A DNA stretch of 64,000 nt, taken from NCBI GenBank assembly GCA_005406025.1, contig BGZK01001391.1, forward strand, positions 96,776-160,775, written 5' to 3'. The position numbers were made by a program, and so were the translations under genes. Below are positions 21,706 to 33,817 of the stretch, piece after piece (the stretch's first letter is position 1; each line of letters opens with the position of its first letter). The notes beneath the pieces are model-generated. The model saw nothing but the letters and a program-made list of their open reading frames with translations, ran no database searches and had not been told where the DNA came from. Source of the stretch: Eumeta japonica. Its lineage: Eukaryota > Arthropoda > Insecta > Lepidoptera > Psychidae.

Positions 21706-22829
21706 AAGATTACGAGAAATTTCGTGTACGTAAGGTCTACAACTCATAATTTACTTTGTGTAGTTACAGTGCGCACTGGTCACAATTCTTCTAGATCTCG
21801 ATCTATCTATCTGTCTAGATCTATGTATAAGAATGCTTAGGCGATTGATGCTCGAACTATCTTGTGGTTTTTTTCATCCCCTGTACAAAATCTGGCAAAA
21901 ATAAATACCCAATTTGTAGAAAATCGTATGGAATACATTTTTCGTAAATATATTTCGTAAGTTTCATTCTGATATTACTTATATTTTTGAGGGCAATGCA
22001 GATCTTACGTCCTGTGATGTAAATAGATTATTTTATGGACACTGTGCGTTTATTTATATACGTTTGAAATCTTATGATTTGAAAGTAGATGCGGTGATTA
22101 GAGTAGAAAAAGTAGGTTGTAGTGGTTTGACCAGATGGTCAAACTTTAATACATCATTTGTAGATATAAATGATGAATTAAAGGAGAGTGACAAAACAAC
22201 TTTACAGAACAAACATGTGTGATGAAAGAGTCGACAAGGGTCGCCTTAGAAAATGTTATTCAGATCAAATCGGTGGCATACTAAATAAAGACCAAATTTT
22301 AAGCACCCGAAACCGATAAGCTTGCATGAATCGATTGGTGGATATCAATGAAGCAAAATAAGTATAGAAAAATTATACAATGTGGAGATGTGTGATCTTC
22401 TTTTAATTTTACGAGAAATAGGTGTGAGTTAATAAATAAAATAAAAAGAAAACAGTTAGTATTAGATCCTATGGAACTTATAATAATTGTATTATTTTAG
22501 CATTTTTCGCGAGACATTTAAGGCACCCAATACAGCTAATGACCGATCGATATACACTTGGAAACAGATCAAAGCCGCTGAAACACATACGCGAGTATAA
22601 TACACTCGATAGTAAAAATGTAACCGCCAATGACAGAAAATGAGAATTATAAAAAGCGAAATTTTAGATTTTTTTAAATAACACTGCATTAAATGAAATG
22701 TTCCTTGAAATATATTTCGTATGTATGTAGTCCATAATTACTAGGTGTGTTTTAGCGCTATTTTTACGACTTTATTTTAATAGACTTTCTTTTCATAGAA
22801 TAGATTCGTTTTTAATTGAGTTGAATGCT
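21706..22829. other. AT-rich non-coding DNA
   Basis: Nothing recognised apart from a short CTATCTATCTGTCTAGATCT stretch near 21802. Confidence 0.5.
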
Positions 22830-22859
22830 TTACTGTAGAAGATGAAGGTAATTAAAAGT

Positions 22860-23075
22860 AATGAATAGAGCTCTGAAGTATACTCGACATTTTCCTATAA
22901 GCTGTTTCATGACACGCATGTGATAGGCTGTTGAAAACCCCTCTCTAAAGCCTGCGTGCTCCACGGGTTGTTGTACGTCTTTTATTCTTGTTACTCCATT
23001 TAATATCAACTTAGAAAAAACCTTGTAAATATTTGATATGAGACTTGTAGGTCTGTATTTTTCGATGGTATTCCT
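22860..23075 (-). pseudogene. Non-LTR retrotransposon reverse transcriptase fragment
   Basis: On the minus strand, about 70 codons read through the conserved early part of a LINE reverse transcriptase. The match runs from EKYRPTSLISNIYKVFSK (family pattern NYRPISLLS.IYK.F.K), through QQPVEHAGFREGFST (pattern QP.EQAGFR.G.ST), to a segment ending KCRVYFRALFITF (pattern K..EYN.PLY.AF.D). The catalytic FADD box and everything beyond are missing, and the 5' side breaks off abruptly at about 23075. It sits within a 139-codon frame whose first ~57 codons are unrelated AT-rich DNA. The spacing and wording are closest to lepidopteran RTE/CR1-like endonuclease-reverse transcriptases. It is a dead fragment. 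Confidence 0.85.
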
Positions 23076-23249
23076 GCAACACCATCGAATTGATGATATT
23101 ACTTTATAAGAAATTACAAATGAGGATATTCGAGAAATATTGGTAAATAAATAAATAAATTTGTTTTGATTTGTAATGTTATGGAGTACGTATCTAACAT
23201 TATCAAAAATTATTTCTTTCTTTTTTATATATAAGTAATAGGATACCAT

Positions 23250-26084
23250 TAAAAATTAATAAGCATATTCAGGAATTAAAAATAATATTTTGCTATATGT
23301 GATCATAATTTATTTCCAATTTCCAAGAAATAATGAGTTAACTTAATTTCATATATTTTACTATTTACATTAAGAAGATAACTTACAATTATATAATAGC
23401 ATGAAATAAAATCATTATTCAATTTTATTGAATTAAATTTAAATATTTTCTCCACATCTGGCCTAGCCTAACATTTAAATAATTTTTTGTTTTCTCTAAT
23501 TATTTGGATGAATTTGTAGTCTTATATTCGTGTAATACATTCAAATTAAAGTGATTTTATTATAAAAAAACAAATAACAAAAATGTGCAAAAAAAAAGTC
23601 GAATTGATTCTATATTCACTTCACGATGCACGATTCAAAATGCACAACGACGCGCAGCGATCTGCGATAAATTTGAAAGTTGACTTGCAAATATTTGGTT
23701 ATATTTTCACTTTCATTATTCTGATTTAATTTCGTTATTAAAGTTTTATTTTTGAGGTGATAATATATGTGCGTAATAGTGAAAATTGGAATTGGCTATT
23801 TGCAATAAGAATGTTAATAAAAATTACGGTTTTGCAAATAGAACTCTTTGTTCTCACAAACTAAAACCTAACCTACACCATGTTAGGCTTTAGTTAAACT
23901 GAAGGTTAATGTTGAACAAACTATTTATAAAAAAAGGGCATTACAAAATTTCGTTAAATTTAAGGGATAACTGTCCATATATATTACAATCTACATTGAT
24001 ATGCATATTGTATTTAATCGAATTTGTGTGTGAATTGTATAACATCCTTAGGTGTTTTGCTTGTTTTTCTTGAAGGAAAACAGCCTTCTGAACGAGAGGT
24101 TAATTTTATAAACACGTACAGCGGTGTGATTCAAACTCTTATTTACAATTATTAATTGTTAACTGTTAAAGTTAAAAACTAAACACGAAAAATACGCTGT
24201 TTTAACTTCATAATTGGCAGTCGATTCAGTTAGTTTTAAAGTACTTGACATTTGTGACGGTAAATTAATGTCACAAATGACAATATTTCTAAGATTATCA
24301 ATATTTTGGCATATTTGTTTTTTAACTTTAGCAGTTAACTGTTTACTATTGCAAATAAGGGTTTGAAGCATTCCGCTGGTAATGACGCATTTCTAGTGTT
24401 ATATTGTAACTTAAGAAGTAAAGATAGTTAAAGTCTTGATTTTATTTTTGAGTATTTTATTAATAAAAACATATGCTTATCAATCTAAAATGAGTGTTAT
24501 TTCCCTTATATAAAACCTTATCGTATTATAAGTGATTATTTAATGTTCCTTCAATTATTATACATTAAAAAGCTGCTATCCACAGTAATGGAGCTGGTTG
24601 CTGGTTGCTGTTCGCAACGTTCGCCTATAATAAACAAATGTACTAGTGCACTGTGTAGGGAAAGACGAACGATACGTTTGCCGGTCATGAGAAAGAGAAA
24701 GAAAATGATGTTTACGACCAATCACGAGGCAGCCCGACGAAAATCGAAGGTGGAGATTTTGGGGCGATGTATGTCGATCTTTGTTTTTTTATTTAATAGT
24801 AGGTATTTGCGCCATGATTTTTTTCGATTTTCGCTTAGTTTTAAGTCAATAAGAAATTTGTTGAAGACTTCTATAGGAATTTGGTGATAAAGCTCCTTCT
24901 CATAGCCTCATAGCTCGGTGTATTATTACTGGTTGAGTGAATTCAGTGGTAGACATAAATACCTCTAAGACGGTATACGTGAAGACGAGCCGGCGACTTC
25001 AGTCACCGAAACTAATATTGACACTGTAGGGCAACTAATTGAAACCTATGAAAAATTGTAAGCATTGGACTTGTAAGCAAATTCATGCCGTATTAGATTG
25101 TAAATGTAAAAAAAATATACGTACATCTGAAGGTTCGGAAGGCTTGCACTCGATGAATACCGCATGATTTCAAGAGGCCATTTAAATCGTCCCTAAAAAA
25201 AACTGGGCTAACTGCTTTTTATAATGGTTCCAAACAATGCAAAATTGTATAATCTATAAAGAAATATACTTCAAAAAACAATAAATATATCATAAACACG
25301 TGTGGTAATTTTAATGTGAACCCTGAAATTTTCAGTATAATTATTCTGTTCTATAATAATACAACATTTATCTATGATAATATAACATTTATCGATATTA
25401 ATGACGAATTTTGTATGATTCTTTCTGGTTGTTCATTTAGCGACAAATAACGGAAAAAGTTAATTGCGTGTAAACATTATTCAAAATTTATCACAAATAG
25501 CTGTAATTAGGAAACGTACGTAAGCTGCTGGTGACGTGATCATAACACGATGATGGATCATTGTAAAAAATGGAACTTTTTTTGTCTATTTATAGCAATC
25601 GCAGACACGAGTCGAACCCGTTTTAACTAAGTCGAAAGTCGTAATCAATTTTGAATTACACAATGAATCATTATTTTGTCACTCTGACCGCGGCTCCTTA
25701 GCTGGTATTATGCATATTAAGCGCTTTCACTTCGTTGGTGGTAAAAAACGTCAAACTAGTTCTCCGCCGTGTTCGAGTAGTTATTATAGCAAAATCCAGA
25801 CTAATTGCCAAATTGCTAACTTCGTACGCTTACCTCATTGATAATTAACAGCTGAGTTTGTTTTTTCTACTGCGGTGCTCGTTGCGTAGACGTTTTGTTA
25901 CATTGTCGTGTTGATGTTTTTTTTCGTCTATGGTTTTTTACGTCTTCGATTGTAGACTACAATGATATCTATTGGCAATTGATATTTTGCACTGTTTTTT
26001 TCTCTACGGTTGTGTTTTGAAGCGTCAATGGGGATCAGCTTTGTGAAAATAGAGTATAGTCGATAAAACGTATTTTAAGCTATG
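23250..26084. other. AT-rich non-coding DNA
   Basis: A slightly GC-richer patch at 24580-24790 keeps a 114-codon frame open, but its product has no recognisable domain and I do not call it. At 24245-24285 there is a weak inverted repeat around ATTTGTGAC / GTCACAAAT. At 25600-25720 lies a GAGTCGAACCCG motif resembling a reversed tRNA B-box, without a tRNA fold. Confidence 0.45.
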
Positions 26085-26129
26085 TGTTGCATAACCTTGT
26101 TATAATTTGCAAAGGCATGGCGAAAACCA

Positions 26130-26425
26130 CATTCGGAGTAGAAAATGGGACTAGGACCAAAATTTGTAGCGGAAAGCGGTGTAGGATTCGAGAGCGCAAC
26201 AAGAACGGACTTAGTAACGAAATCAGAGTGGAAACTGTGAGCGGGGCTGTATCCGGAAGTGGAAATGGACCGCTATTGAAGCTGTGAGCGAGACTGAAGC
26301 CGAGACAAAAGCCACGATTTGACTCATAAATGGAATTGAGGTCAAAACGGAAAACGATACCGGGATCGGAGTCGGCATCAACACCGCAAACCGGGAGCGG
26401 AATGGGATCGACATGAAAGGCTTGT
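26130..26425 (+). repeat. Purine-rich degenerate hexamer repeat, copy 3
   Basis: The stretch is a run of related short motifs such as GAAAATGGGACTAGGACC, GGAAGTGGAAATGGACCG, GAGACTGAAGCCGAGAC and GATACCGGGATCGGAGTCGG. The style matches the copies at 7458 and 8202. Long frames stay open on both strands (up to 124 codons on the minus strand), purely because the repeat is stop-poor. A minisatellite-like origin by slippage inside a mobile element is the likely explanation. Confidence 0.6.
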
Positions 26426-28599
26426 ATTGCTTGCTTAAGTGCTACTTGGAGCACGCTGTATACAGCTATATGTTTGCAGAATGTAAGTGGTGCTTTTTAA
26501 GGCTGGACATTAGACACGGTTCTCAACCTATAATTTATGTTTGAGCCGTGCTCAATATGACAGCTCACGTGTGTTAGTGTGGAACATACGGAACCTTTGA
26601 CATCGAGGCCGCGGCTGTACGCAGCCGAAACAATAAATTCATTAAAATTAATACAGCCGTTCCCACGTTTTAGAACAATAGCCCCCCTTCGCGGTACAAT
26701 TACATACATTAACCTTTTCACATTGTTATAAGTACTGGTGAGCACAGAATAGGAAGTACTTTTTTAGAAAAAAAAAACTACAAATCATGCATATTTAATG
26801 TGAGTACTGTTTAGTCCCAAAATAATAATGAATAACGACTTATCGAATTCTAAAATACTCATATTTTGTTAACTGAGAGTGACTGTATTAATGTATTTTT
26901 CTAAAGAAAGAAATCGTTTAATCGATTATATCGTACACTGTTTTCAGATATATATAATTTGTATTGTAGTTAAGTTCAAATACATGCAATAGACAATAAT
27001 AAATGTCGAAAAAATATTACACGTAGATTTTCTATTATAACGCAGTATAATGAGCGATAGCAAACGACATGCATAAAATTATTCGTTTACTTGGAAGCTA
27101 GAAAAACTAGACATAAATATATTTGAATATAAAATTTTGACCGTTTTCAACAAAATATCCATAGAAACAGTTTATAATATAATAATTCTCGTAAGGGTCC
27201 TTGAAGAAGTATTTTAAAAGAATCAAACAAATTCTCAGTGAGAACAGTTGGAGACTTTTTCAGATTTAGATCTAAATACATTTAAGTTGAAATTTTAATT
27301 TTTTTTAATATTTCAAAAACATAACCGTTAACACATTGACCAAATTTAGTAAATTAAATAAAACTCAGGAATGACTTAAGCACTTTCCTACGTAGAATTG
27401 ATGGCTCTGTCTGTGTGGGACGATTTTGTAAGTGTTGAAGTGATTTGATAGTTGCTATATTTTATAGAAGCTATTGGCTCAATGACTGTTTCTTTGGCTA
27501 AGTTTATTTAAATATATAGAACAATTTTTTTATGCAACTTATAGAAATCTCATAAACGAGATGTCCTTTAAATATCGCACTTTAAGGAGATGCACTTAAG
27601 GTACTAAAGATAGTGTATGTCATAAATGAAAACGAATATCTGTGAGAAAAGTACCTTGTGGTTGATAAAAATAGTGATGCACGTATGGAATAAAAAAAAA
27701 CCATGAAGTAGTTGACTGTTTTTCTTCATTATGGTATTTAAAGCTTTTGATTCAAAAAAGAGTGTAGGGAAATTACTTTTTAATTGCTAAAACAGAAAAA
27801 ATTTTTAAAATTGTTAATTAGGTAAAGAAAGTAATAGAAAAGCCTTAGTGTAATATCGCCATTTAAAATATACGTTTTACTTAAATTAGAAGAAGAAATG
27901 GCAAAGAATCTATTTTGGATTACAATTTGTTATTTTTATATCTAATCGGCTGACATATTTTATCAACAAACAATGTTTTCACCGAGACTAAACTACTTCA
28001 AAATTAAAACATTTTGTTGCAAATAGTTCAATTTCTTCTTTGAAACTCAATTTCGCAATGCAATTAAGTTAAAAAAAAGAAGGTAGATATCAGTCCCGAT
28101 CAATTAAAACACTTAACGATTCGCCATTACGCAACTCTAGGAAGCCGTTGCGGATCAGAGACGTGAGAAAATGCAACAATAAAATATAGTTTTGTATTTT
28201 CAACCGATAAACGTCCTTAGTTTAAATTTCCGAATGTGGACATCAAAAGTTTTACGATAGCCACCGCACTATGCTCGTGTCACTTCACTAAATTAAAATA
28301 ACAATTTGTCATCTCTTGTACTATCACGTCCTTATCTGTTACGTACGTAATTAAAGAACCGACGAAATATATGCACACATGTAATAAAATAAGAGATTTA
28401 AGAGTACTTACCTCAAAAAAGATGAGTCATAATATTAGGTCGCGAGCAATAGAGAAATAGAGACAGAATAATTCGATCTCATAGGTAGTAAATTTAACTT
28501 CTTTTATCCCTGTCTCACAATTGCTAGCCAGTGTAAGAACGTGTAAGAATTAAGTGCAATATTTACTTTAGATTAAATAGATATGTAATTTTAAGGAAT
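26426..28599. other. AT-rich non-coding DNA
   Basis: A GC-richer patch at 26560-26700 (ATCGAGGCCGCGGCTGTACG) stands out; otherwise I see nothing. Confidence 0.45.
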
Positions 28600-28760
28600 T
28601 TATTGTTGTGTTTAAGTGACCCCACAGCTCGGACATGAACTCCCATAATCTCTGTATTTCTGGTCTCTGGTCCTTCGGTGGGCTGGCCCAGTTTGGGTTG
28701 GACGCTAACAGCGGCCCAGCGAGTGATGTTAATTTGACTCAAAAAGTAATTGGCCAATCC
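28600..28760 (-). other. GC-elevated block, probable repeat fragment
   Basis: This is an island of balanced composition with GGTCTCTGGTCCTTCGGTGG, GGCTGGCCCAGTTTGG and AACAGCGGCCCAGCGAG. The minus strand is open for 64 codons with no recognisable domain. It is abrupt at both edges, as expected for an inserted repeat, but I found no second copy in the window. Confidence 0.3.
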
Positions 28761-29039
28761 ATTCGCGGTCTAGTCTACGAGCAGTAGAGAATTGAGAATC
28801 AAAATCGAAATATTTTCATAGCGGTGTGATAAGTTACTGGAATGTCATCCACGTTTACGACACAGAAAACTGCTCGAAAATTTCATTACGAAAATGCTAA
28901 ATGAATGTGAAAAAAGCTTATAAACACAAGCTTTGTTTACTGTCTGTAATGTCTGCCTACCCTTCTGGCGGTAGGTGTCAATTTATAAAAAATATACACA
29001 ATTGATAGTATCCATATAGTCGAATTGTTTTTTACAGAG

Positions 29040-29152
29040 GATTTATAAGGGGCAAACGAGCACGCGGGCCGTCGGAAAGTATATGGTTACCGTCACCCAT
29101 GGGCATCCGCAGCCCCTTATGCATTTCCGACCTTTTTAAATGGAATGCGCTG
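29040..29152 (+). repeat. GGGCAAACGAGC family repeat, copy 2
   Basis: GGGGCAAACGAGCACGCGGG, GGTTACCGTCACCCATGG, GCATCCGC, TTTCCGACC and AATGGAATGCGCTG occur in the same order as in the copy at 13423. It is shorter and lacks the tail of that copy. Confidence 0.7.
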
Positions 29153-29319
29153 TCAAAATCAAAACTAATTTTATATTATCGGTTATTTATTGTAAGTCAC
29201 ACAACAGACCGATACATGAAGTATCTTCGCTGAACCTTTTCTAATATATTATACACTTTTACTTCTTTATTATGTTACACATTTTTTGGGTTGCTAATAT
29301 ATATGTATTGTAATAACTG

Positions 29320-29460
29320 AGTTGTGTCCCGTGAGGCATCCGGCCTTCATGCTGAGTCCCGCGGACGTGGGTTCTGTTTGTACTTCAAAGTTTGAAATAA
29401 AAGAAGCTTAATCCGGGTAAGACAAAATAGAGAGTTAAGAAAAAACAGTGGATCTGGGTC
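29320..29460 (+). repeat. tRNA-like SINE relic
   Basis: CGTGAGGCATCCGGCC is followed about 25 bases later by GCGGACGTGGGTTCTG, which resembles the A-box and B-box of a tRNA-derived SINE head. The B-box departs from the GGTTCGANNCC consensus, so the element would be inactive. The assignment is tentative. Confidence 0.3.
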
Positions 29461-29477
29461 ATTTTTTTTATTTATGA

Positions 29478-29620
29478 AGTTATGTCTAATTGACAGAAGG
29501 GTAGACAGAGACCACATATCTCCACATAGAATGATATTTGCATGTAATAGATATCTTATGTAAGTGGTTTGCTTAAAATTTGGTTCTTCTTTAGCATGCC
29601 AGCATTTGTGTCTTTATAGG
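29478..29620 (+). repeat. TAGACAGAGACC family repeat, copy 1 of 3
   Basis: GTCTAATTGACAGAAGGGTA, GACAGAGACCACATATCTCC, ATATTTGCATG and TTCTTTAGCATGCCAGCA match, in order, the longer copy at 38878 (CGTCTATTTCCCAGAAGAGT, GACAGAGACTATAG, GATCTTTGCATAC, TTTTTTAATATGCCACCA). It is a common lepidopteran interspersed repeat of unknown autonomous partner. Confidence 0.6.
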
Positions 29621-29839
29621 ATTTTATAGTATAATAATTGCCTTAAGATATTAACTTTATCTACAAAAAAAAAACTGAGCATGCAGAACTCTAACTTCTT
29701 TTCCTATCACACTTGACCGTATCGTCATTCTTAAGAGAGATTGATACATCACTCATTTTCTGCGGTGAATTTCCACAAAACCATAATTACGGTGCTGCCA
29801 GATGTTTGACTTTCTATCAATTTGGCTACCTACCAAAAC

Positions 29840-30110
29840 ATGACCGGGTCGGTGTGCGCCGGCGCACGCGGTCGCGGCAATCTATCAAATCGCAGCGGTT
29901 AGGCGCCCGCGGCGTCTAACGGGAGCGCGCTTCGATATCGAGGCAGTTCGAGCGTGAATCGGTCGAATTGAAAATTTCCCATTTGTGTGTACAAAAGCGA
30001 AATGCCAGCTTGCGGTTCCATCGGCTGATGATCAAGGAGCAATATACGAAGCGATTTACGCGGGACGGACGAATTCGGCATGTTTATATGATCCTTGGAG
30101 AGAACGCGAG
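29840..30110. promoter_or_regulatory. CpG-rich island, candidate promoter or first exon
   Basis: The island contains the perfect 14-base palindrome GTGCGCCGGCGCAC at 29854-29867, then GGTTAGGCGCCCGCGGCGTC and GCGCGCTTCGATATCGAGGC. Composition then declines towards 30110. Frames of about 60 codons are open on both strands, a normal consequence of high GC. It lies about 100 bp before the mobile element at 30201. No TATA box, initiator pair or splice site could be assigned with confidence. Confidence 0.35.
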
Positions 30111-30200
30111 GATAGAAAAAAACGAAAAGTAAATATCAAAAGTCGACTGTTAGTAATTTTTGTGTAGTTATATTTTTTTAATTGAAGGCGTACATATATT

Positions 30201-30624
30201 TTGACGTGACAACGTCTTAAATTAGGTTGCGGCTGGAGTCACTATGAAAAGTGTAACGCTCGGTAACGTAACGATGAGTCACCGAACGAGAGGCCCGCCG
30301 AATGCCTTGCGTCTCTCTTCAACTATGATCGGTCTGCCGCGCAAGAATAGTGCATAGCTTGCAAATGTATTGCAAGTTATTGTATGTATATTTGTATATA
30401 AATACGTATGTGTAAGGTAAAAATAAAATTTTGTTAATATGAAATTCAGTGCGAGATTCTTTGTATAAATTAATGTTTTAAATATAATTCTTTGTATAAA
30501 TAAATGTTTTAAATTGTTACTATTATTTCATCCTTCTTCCTATATACGAATGAATATTCACATTAAAATGATTTTACCATTCAAAGTCGTTGTCACGTAA
30601 AACTTTCGCCCGTATACCGACTTT
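30201..30624 (+). mobile_element. GTGACAACG-ended element, copy 2
   Basis: This is the same element as at 709 and 58576, complete at both ends (TTGACGTGACAACGTC to CCGTATACCGACTTT) but slightly shorter. Small deletions have occurred in the central GC-rich part: GAACGAGAGGCCC lacks one GAGA unit, and the CTCCCACTCAA stretch and the CGCGCGCAGCAC stretch are cut down. Otherwise it is nearly identical, so the family spread recently on an evolutionary scale. A TATATTT-like string on both sides could be a target duplication, but AT-rich flanks make this weak. Confidence 0.75.
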
Positions 30625-31254
30625 TTTTATATTTAAAACTATGTTTTCGTTTTATTCTGAAATAATTACAATGTATATGTAGCGATAATGTCTCGTTTTA
30701 TGGAACGGTATAACAATATTTTGCATTAAAAATTAATGTTTACGATATTGTAAAATATAAATTAGGGAAAAAAACGAATAATATGATATATCTTCAGTGT
30801 GCAAATATCTTTCCGCCTTAATAATTTATCTCCAATAAGATACATGTAAAACGACATAATTTAGTAAACAACACATATTATACATTGTTTTTTAAAGGCT
30901 TCGTGTCTTCGTAGATAGTTTTTTGGTATAATCCATTTTAAAAGTTCAATAATTAAGAATTAAAGGAAAATAAATATTGTATTAATGAAATCGCTTGAAA
31001 GACTGTACTCAATAAGGTTATAATAGCAGTTAAATTTACCTGAAAACAACGAAACGGTAACGAAATAATTGCCGGTATTCGAACTGAAATCGTCATAGAT
31101 TTTAGGATGTGAGGGGGGATATGATCGGGTTTTAATTTTGAATCGATATCGGAGTTAGAATTCAGATGTAGACTAGGGCATTTAAGACGTATTCGAGCAA
31201 GTGAAGGCGCGTCTTATTAACAATTTTATACGTTTTGAAGTAAACTCATTCATG
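30625..31254. other. AT-rich non-coding DNA
   Basis: At 31095-31200 there is a short stretch (GAATCGATATCGGAGTTAG, CTAGGGCATTTAAG) in the style of the purine-rich degenerate repeat, too short to assign. Nothing else was seen. Confidence 0.45.
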
Positions 31255-31485
31255 TATTGCTAAAATACGCCACCTAGTGCGGGTTTGAGGACTGCTATAG
31301 ATGGTTATCACCACTGAGATAACAATTTCCGGGACCGGCAGCTTAATGTGCCATTGAAGGCACGAGTTGAGTGCCTTAATTTGAGTTAAAAATTCATTAC
31401 TTAATCCATTTTGTGTAAAAATTGAACCCGGTGCTTGCTGGCTCCAAGGAGACGTTCTTGACTGCTGGGCCACTACCGCTCATTA
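31255..31485 (-). repeat. tRNA-derived SINE, copy 2 of 3
   Basis: On the minus strand the element starts near 31484 with GCGGTAGTGGCCCAGCAG, an RNA polymerase III A-box-like sequence (TRGCNNAGYNGG pattern). It continues with TTGGAGCCAGCAAG and a B-box-like CCGGGTTCAATTTT. The body holds CTGCCGGTCCCGGAAATTG, TTATCTCAGTGG and AGCAGTCCTCAAACCC, shared with the fragments at 361 and 41648. The B-box has lost its second half, so transcription today is unlikely. Any frame across it is incidental. Confidence 0.6.
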
Positions 31486-31619
31486 AACACTGCAAATATT
31501 ATAACAATACGAATCGGTATACGTGAATCCGTCCAATGTATGATTTTATTCGGGAAACGTCATTTTCGGAATTTATTATCCACAAATCAGGCGGTCGGAT
31601 CAATGATTTTTATTTATTA

Positions 31620-31700
31620 AAAGCAGGGAGGTGATAGCTCACCGCTTGCAGCGACTGTTGCTTTTCATATATATATCCAGGTTCGTATCTCGACGATGGG
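31620..31700 (+). repeat. tRNA-like SINE head relic
   Basis: GGTGATAGCTCACCGCTTGC matches the A-box pattern, and CCAGGTTCGTATCTCG about 45 bases later matches the B-box. This is the layout of the 5' end of a lepidopteran tRNA-derived SINE of the GTGATAGCTCAGTGG type. The anticodon region is AT-rich and does not fold as a tRNA, so I do not call a tRNA gene. Confidence 0.4.
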
Positions 31701-31973
31701 TCGAATGAGTGACGAGTACCGACGTCGACTGTATAGTTTAATTTGACTAGACGTAACTTGAATCAAATTAAACTTCCCGCTCTCGGTCTCGTAGACCGCT
31801 TCAAGCCGTTCGTTCCTGACAGTGCCAACGCACGGTCGTCCGCAACTGGTTAATGGGTAAAGTTTACAAAATTCGATGCAACAAAAGCGGTGATAGGTTA
31901 GCTGCGGCGCAGGAGACGTAACTGCTAGTACTGTGGACTGAATTATTAAAAGATTTATTCAATGTATGCATTG

Positions 31974-32336
31974 CAAAAAACTGGTCAAGTACGAACCAGC
32001 CTCGCACATGAGGGGTTACGTTTCACCGTAAAATATGGAATATACTTATTAAAAATACTTAATGAAAGACAAGAACAACAGTTGAGATTGAACGAAAAAC
32101 ACCGGAAAAACACGTTTCTTGTACGAGCGTCCCCTTATATATTTAATATTATTTTATTTTCATTATTTGCTGTTATAGAGGCAATAGAAATAGATACAAA
32201 CTCGATCAATTTCAACGACTACTTATGACAGATCATAAGATACAGCCCGCCGACAGACAGAGGGATAGACAAACGAATAGCGGAGGCTTAGTAATAGCGT
32301 CCCGTTGACCCCTTTTGGGTACGGAACCCTAAAAAG
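31974..32336 (+). repeat. GGTACGGAACCCT lepidopteran repeat, plus orientation
   Basis: It opens with CAAAAAACTGGTCAAGTACG and a degraded CGAACCAGCCTCGCAC, and closes with GACAGACAGAGGGATAGAC, CGGAGGCTTAGTAATAGCGT, CCCGTTGACCCCTTTTGGGT and ACGGAACCCTAAAAA. The order and both ends fit a well-known lepidopteran interspersed repeat. The copy at 43293 is the same family in reverse orientation. It encodes no protein; an 88-codon frame in it is incidental. Confidence 0.7.
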
Positions 32337-33199
32337 CTACTTGTGCGGTGTAGGTACGATTGTGATGAATACATTATTTCTATTAGTCTAGGCTTATCAA
32401 TGAATATATATTATCCGAGTTTATAATATGATGAAAAAAACTGTTGCCCAAGATGACACAACGAACTAATATCGCTCTCGTTATAAAAAACTCGTGCGCG
32501 GGAATGAGGCATTGTGCGTTACTTGTATCCTATGTGTCTGTCGTTGACTAAAGCAGTATCAGGATCTGGATGATGATTGGAATAGCGATTTTTATCATAA
32601 AACAAAAAATGTATGTAATATATTTACTTGCGTGCAAAGAAACGGGCGCAAGCTGTATATAATTTATACGCATTAAACCCGATTTCTCTATAATTTTAGC
32701 ACTGTTGCATTATTTACTGGCTTTTGCCACGATCTCCAAATGATCGTGCAGTGTCATCGTACGGTGTAAAGTTTTTGTATCTGGGCGCGCGTGCGCATAA
32801 CGGTCCTCGGACTCGGTCTAGCGTCACAGCGTAGAGGGCACAGTGGGACGACATGTGTTGTATTAAATATAAATAATATTTGAAAAAATGTTGGTGTGTG
32901 TAATATAAAGTCCAAGCCATTTCCTGATATAGATCCAGGTATTTGAAATACTCTTATTAGAAAGTTATTTTGCTATAAACGTATTAGGTTATTCAACTAG
33001 AAGAAATATTATTATGATAGTGAAACTTTTATTTATGGTAACAGAAAAGGCCACGAAAAATTATTACTACCTTAAATTTATAACAGAATAATCAGTTTGT
33101 TAATTAATACTATTAATTTAAATACAGTTTATAACTTAATATTACGTAAAATACGACAAAAAATTATATTGCAAATAAGGAATTATTTTTATTTGTATT
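32337..33199. other. AT-rich non-coding DNA
   Basis: A moderately GC-rich patch at 32730-32850 (CTGGGCGCGCGTGCGCATAA) is seen in otherwise AT-rich spacer. No gene was recognised. Confidence 0.45.
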
Positions 33200-33817
33200 A
33201 TTTTAATTAGAAATGAAAAGGCTTGGCTTCTTTATTCTTCAATAGAAAATCGCAAATGAGTATACGATTCATTAGATTTCTTTCTGTAAGCTTGTATAGG
33301 ACGCAAGTAAAGCTTTTTTGTATTTACAACTTTTTTCAAATGGGTCAAAACTGTTTTGTAGCAATCCGCAGTTCTTCAGCTATGTCGTAAGAACTGACAT
33401 GTCGAAATTTCTCTACTTTTTCCAAAATGGTGTCAATTTTATCCTTAATAGGACGACAAGAGCGAGGTTCGTATTCAATATTAAAATGACCGGACTGAAA
33501 ATGTTTTGTGCTGCTCTTACCGACACTGCATTAGATTCACAAGCATTATAAACTCTTTTTGTAGCTTGTGCTATATTTTTTCCTTTTTTTTTGTAATACA
33601 ACTTCAAAATGTATCAAATTTCTATGTCAGATTCACTAATTTTGGTGGACAGAAAAACAATAGAAAAATGGCGGAACCCCGTATATGCTTTTTATATTTC
33701 TTTTTTTTTAATGTCATTTATTTCATGGTTTCAAAAGTAACCTGATACAAATAGCATAACCAAAGAGATTTTATGGCAACTTTTTACTTATAAAATACGA
33801 AAAACCGTTTTTCTTGA

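Noticed and set aside
24543..24887. 114-codon frame with basic middle part
   Set aside because: No recognisable domain; composition changes within the frame, and the last third is AT-driven.
25600..25740. GAGTCGAACCCG resembling a reversed tRNA B-box, possible tRNA gene
   Set aside because: No A-box at the right distance, and no acceptor or anticodon stem could be paired.
26080..26454. 124-codon minus-strand open frame
   Set aside because: It lies within the purine-rich degenerate repeat, which is stop-poor on both strands. Frames are open in opposite directions over the same DNA.
31620..31700. Possible tRNA gene (A-box and B-box at near-correct distance)
   Set aside because: No cloverleaf: the anticodon arm region is an AT run and the acceptor ends do not pair. 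A SINE head fits better.
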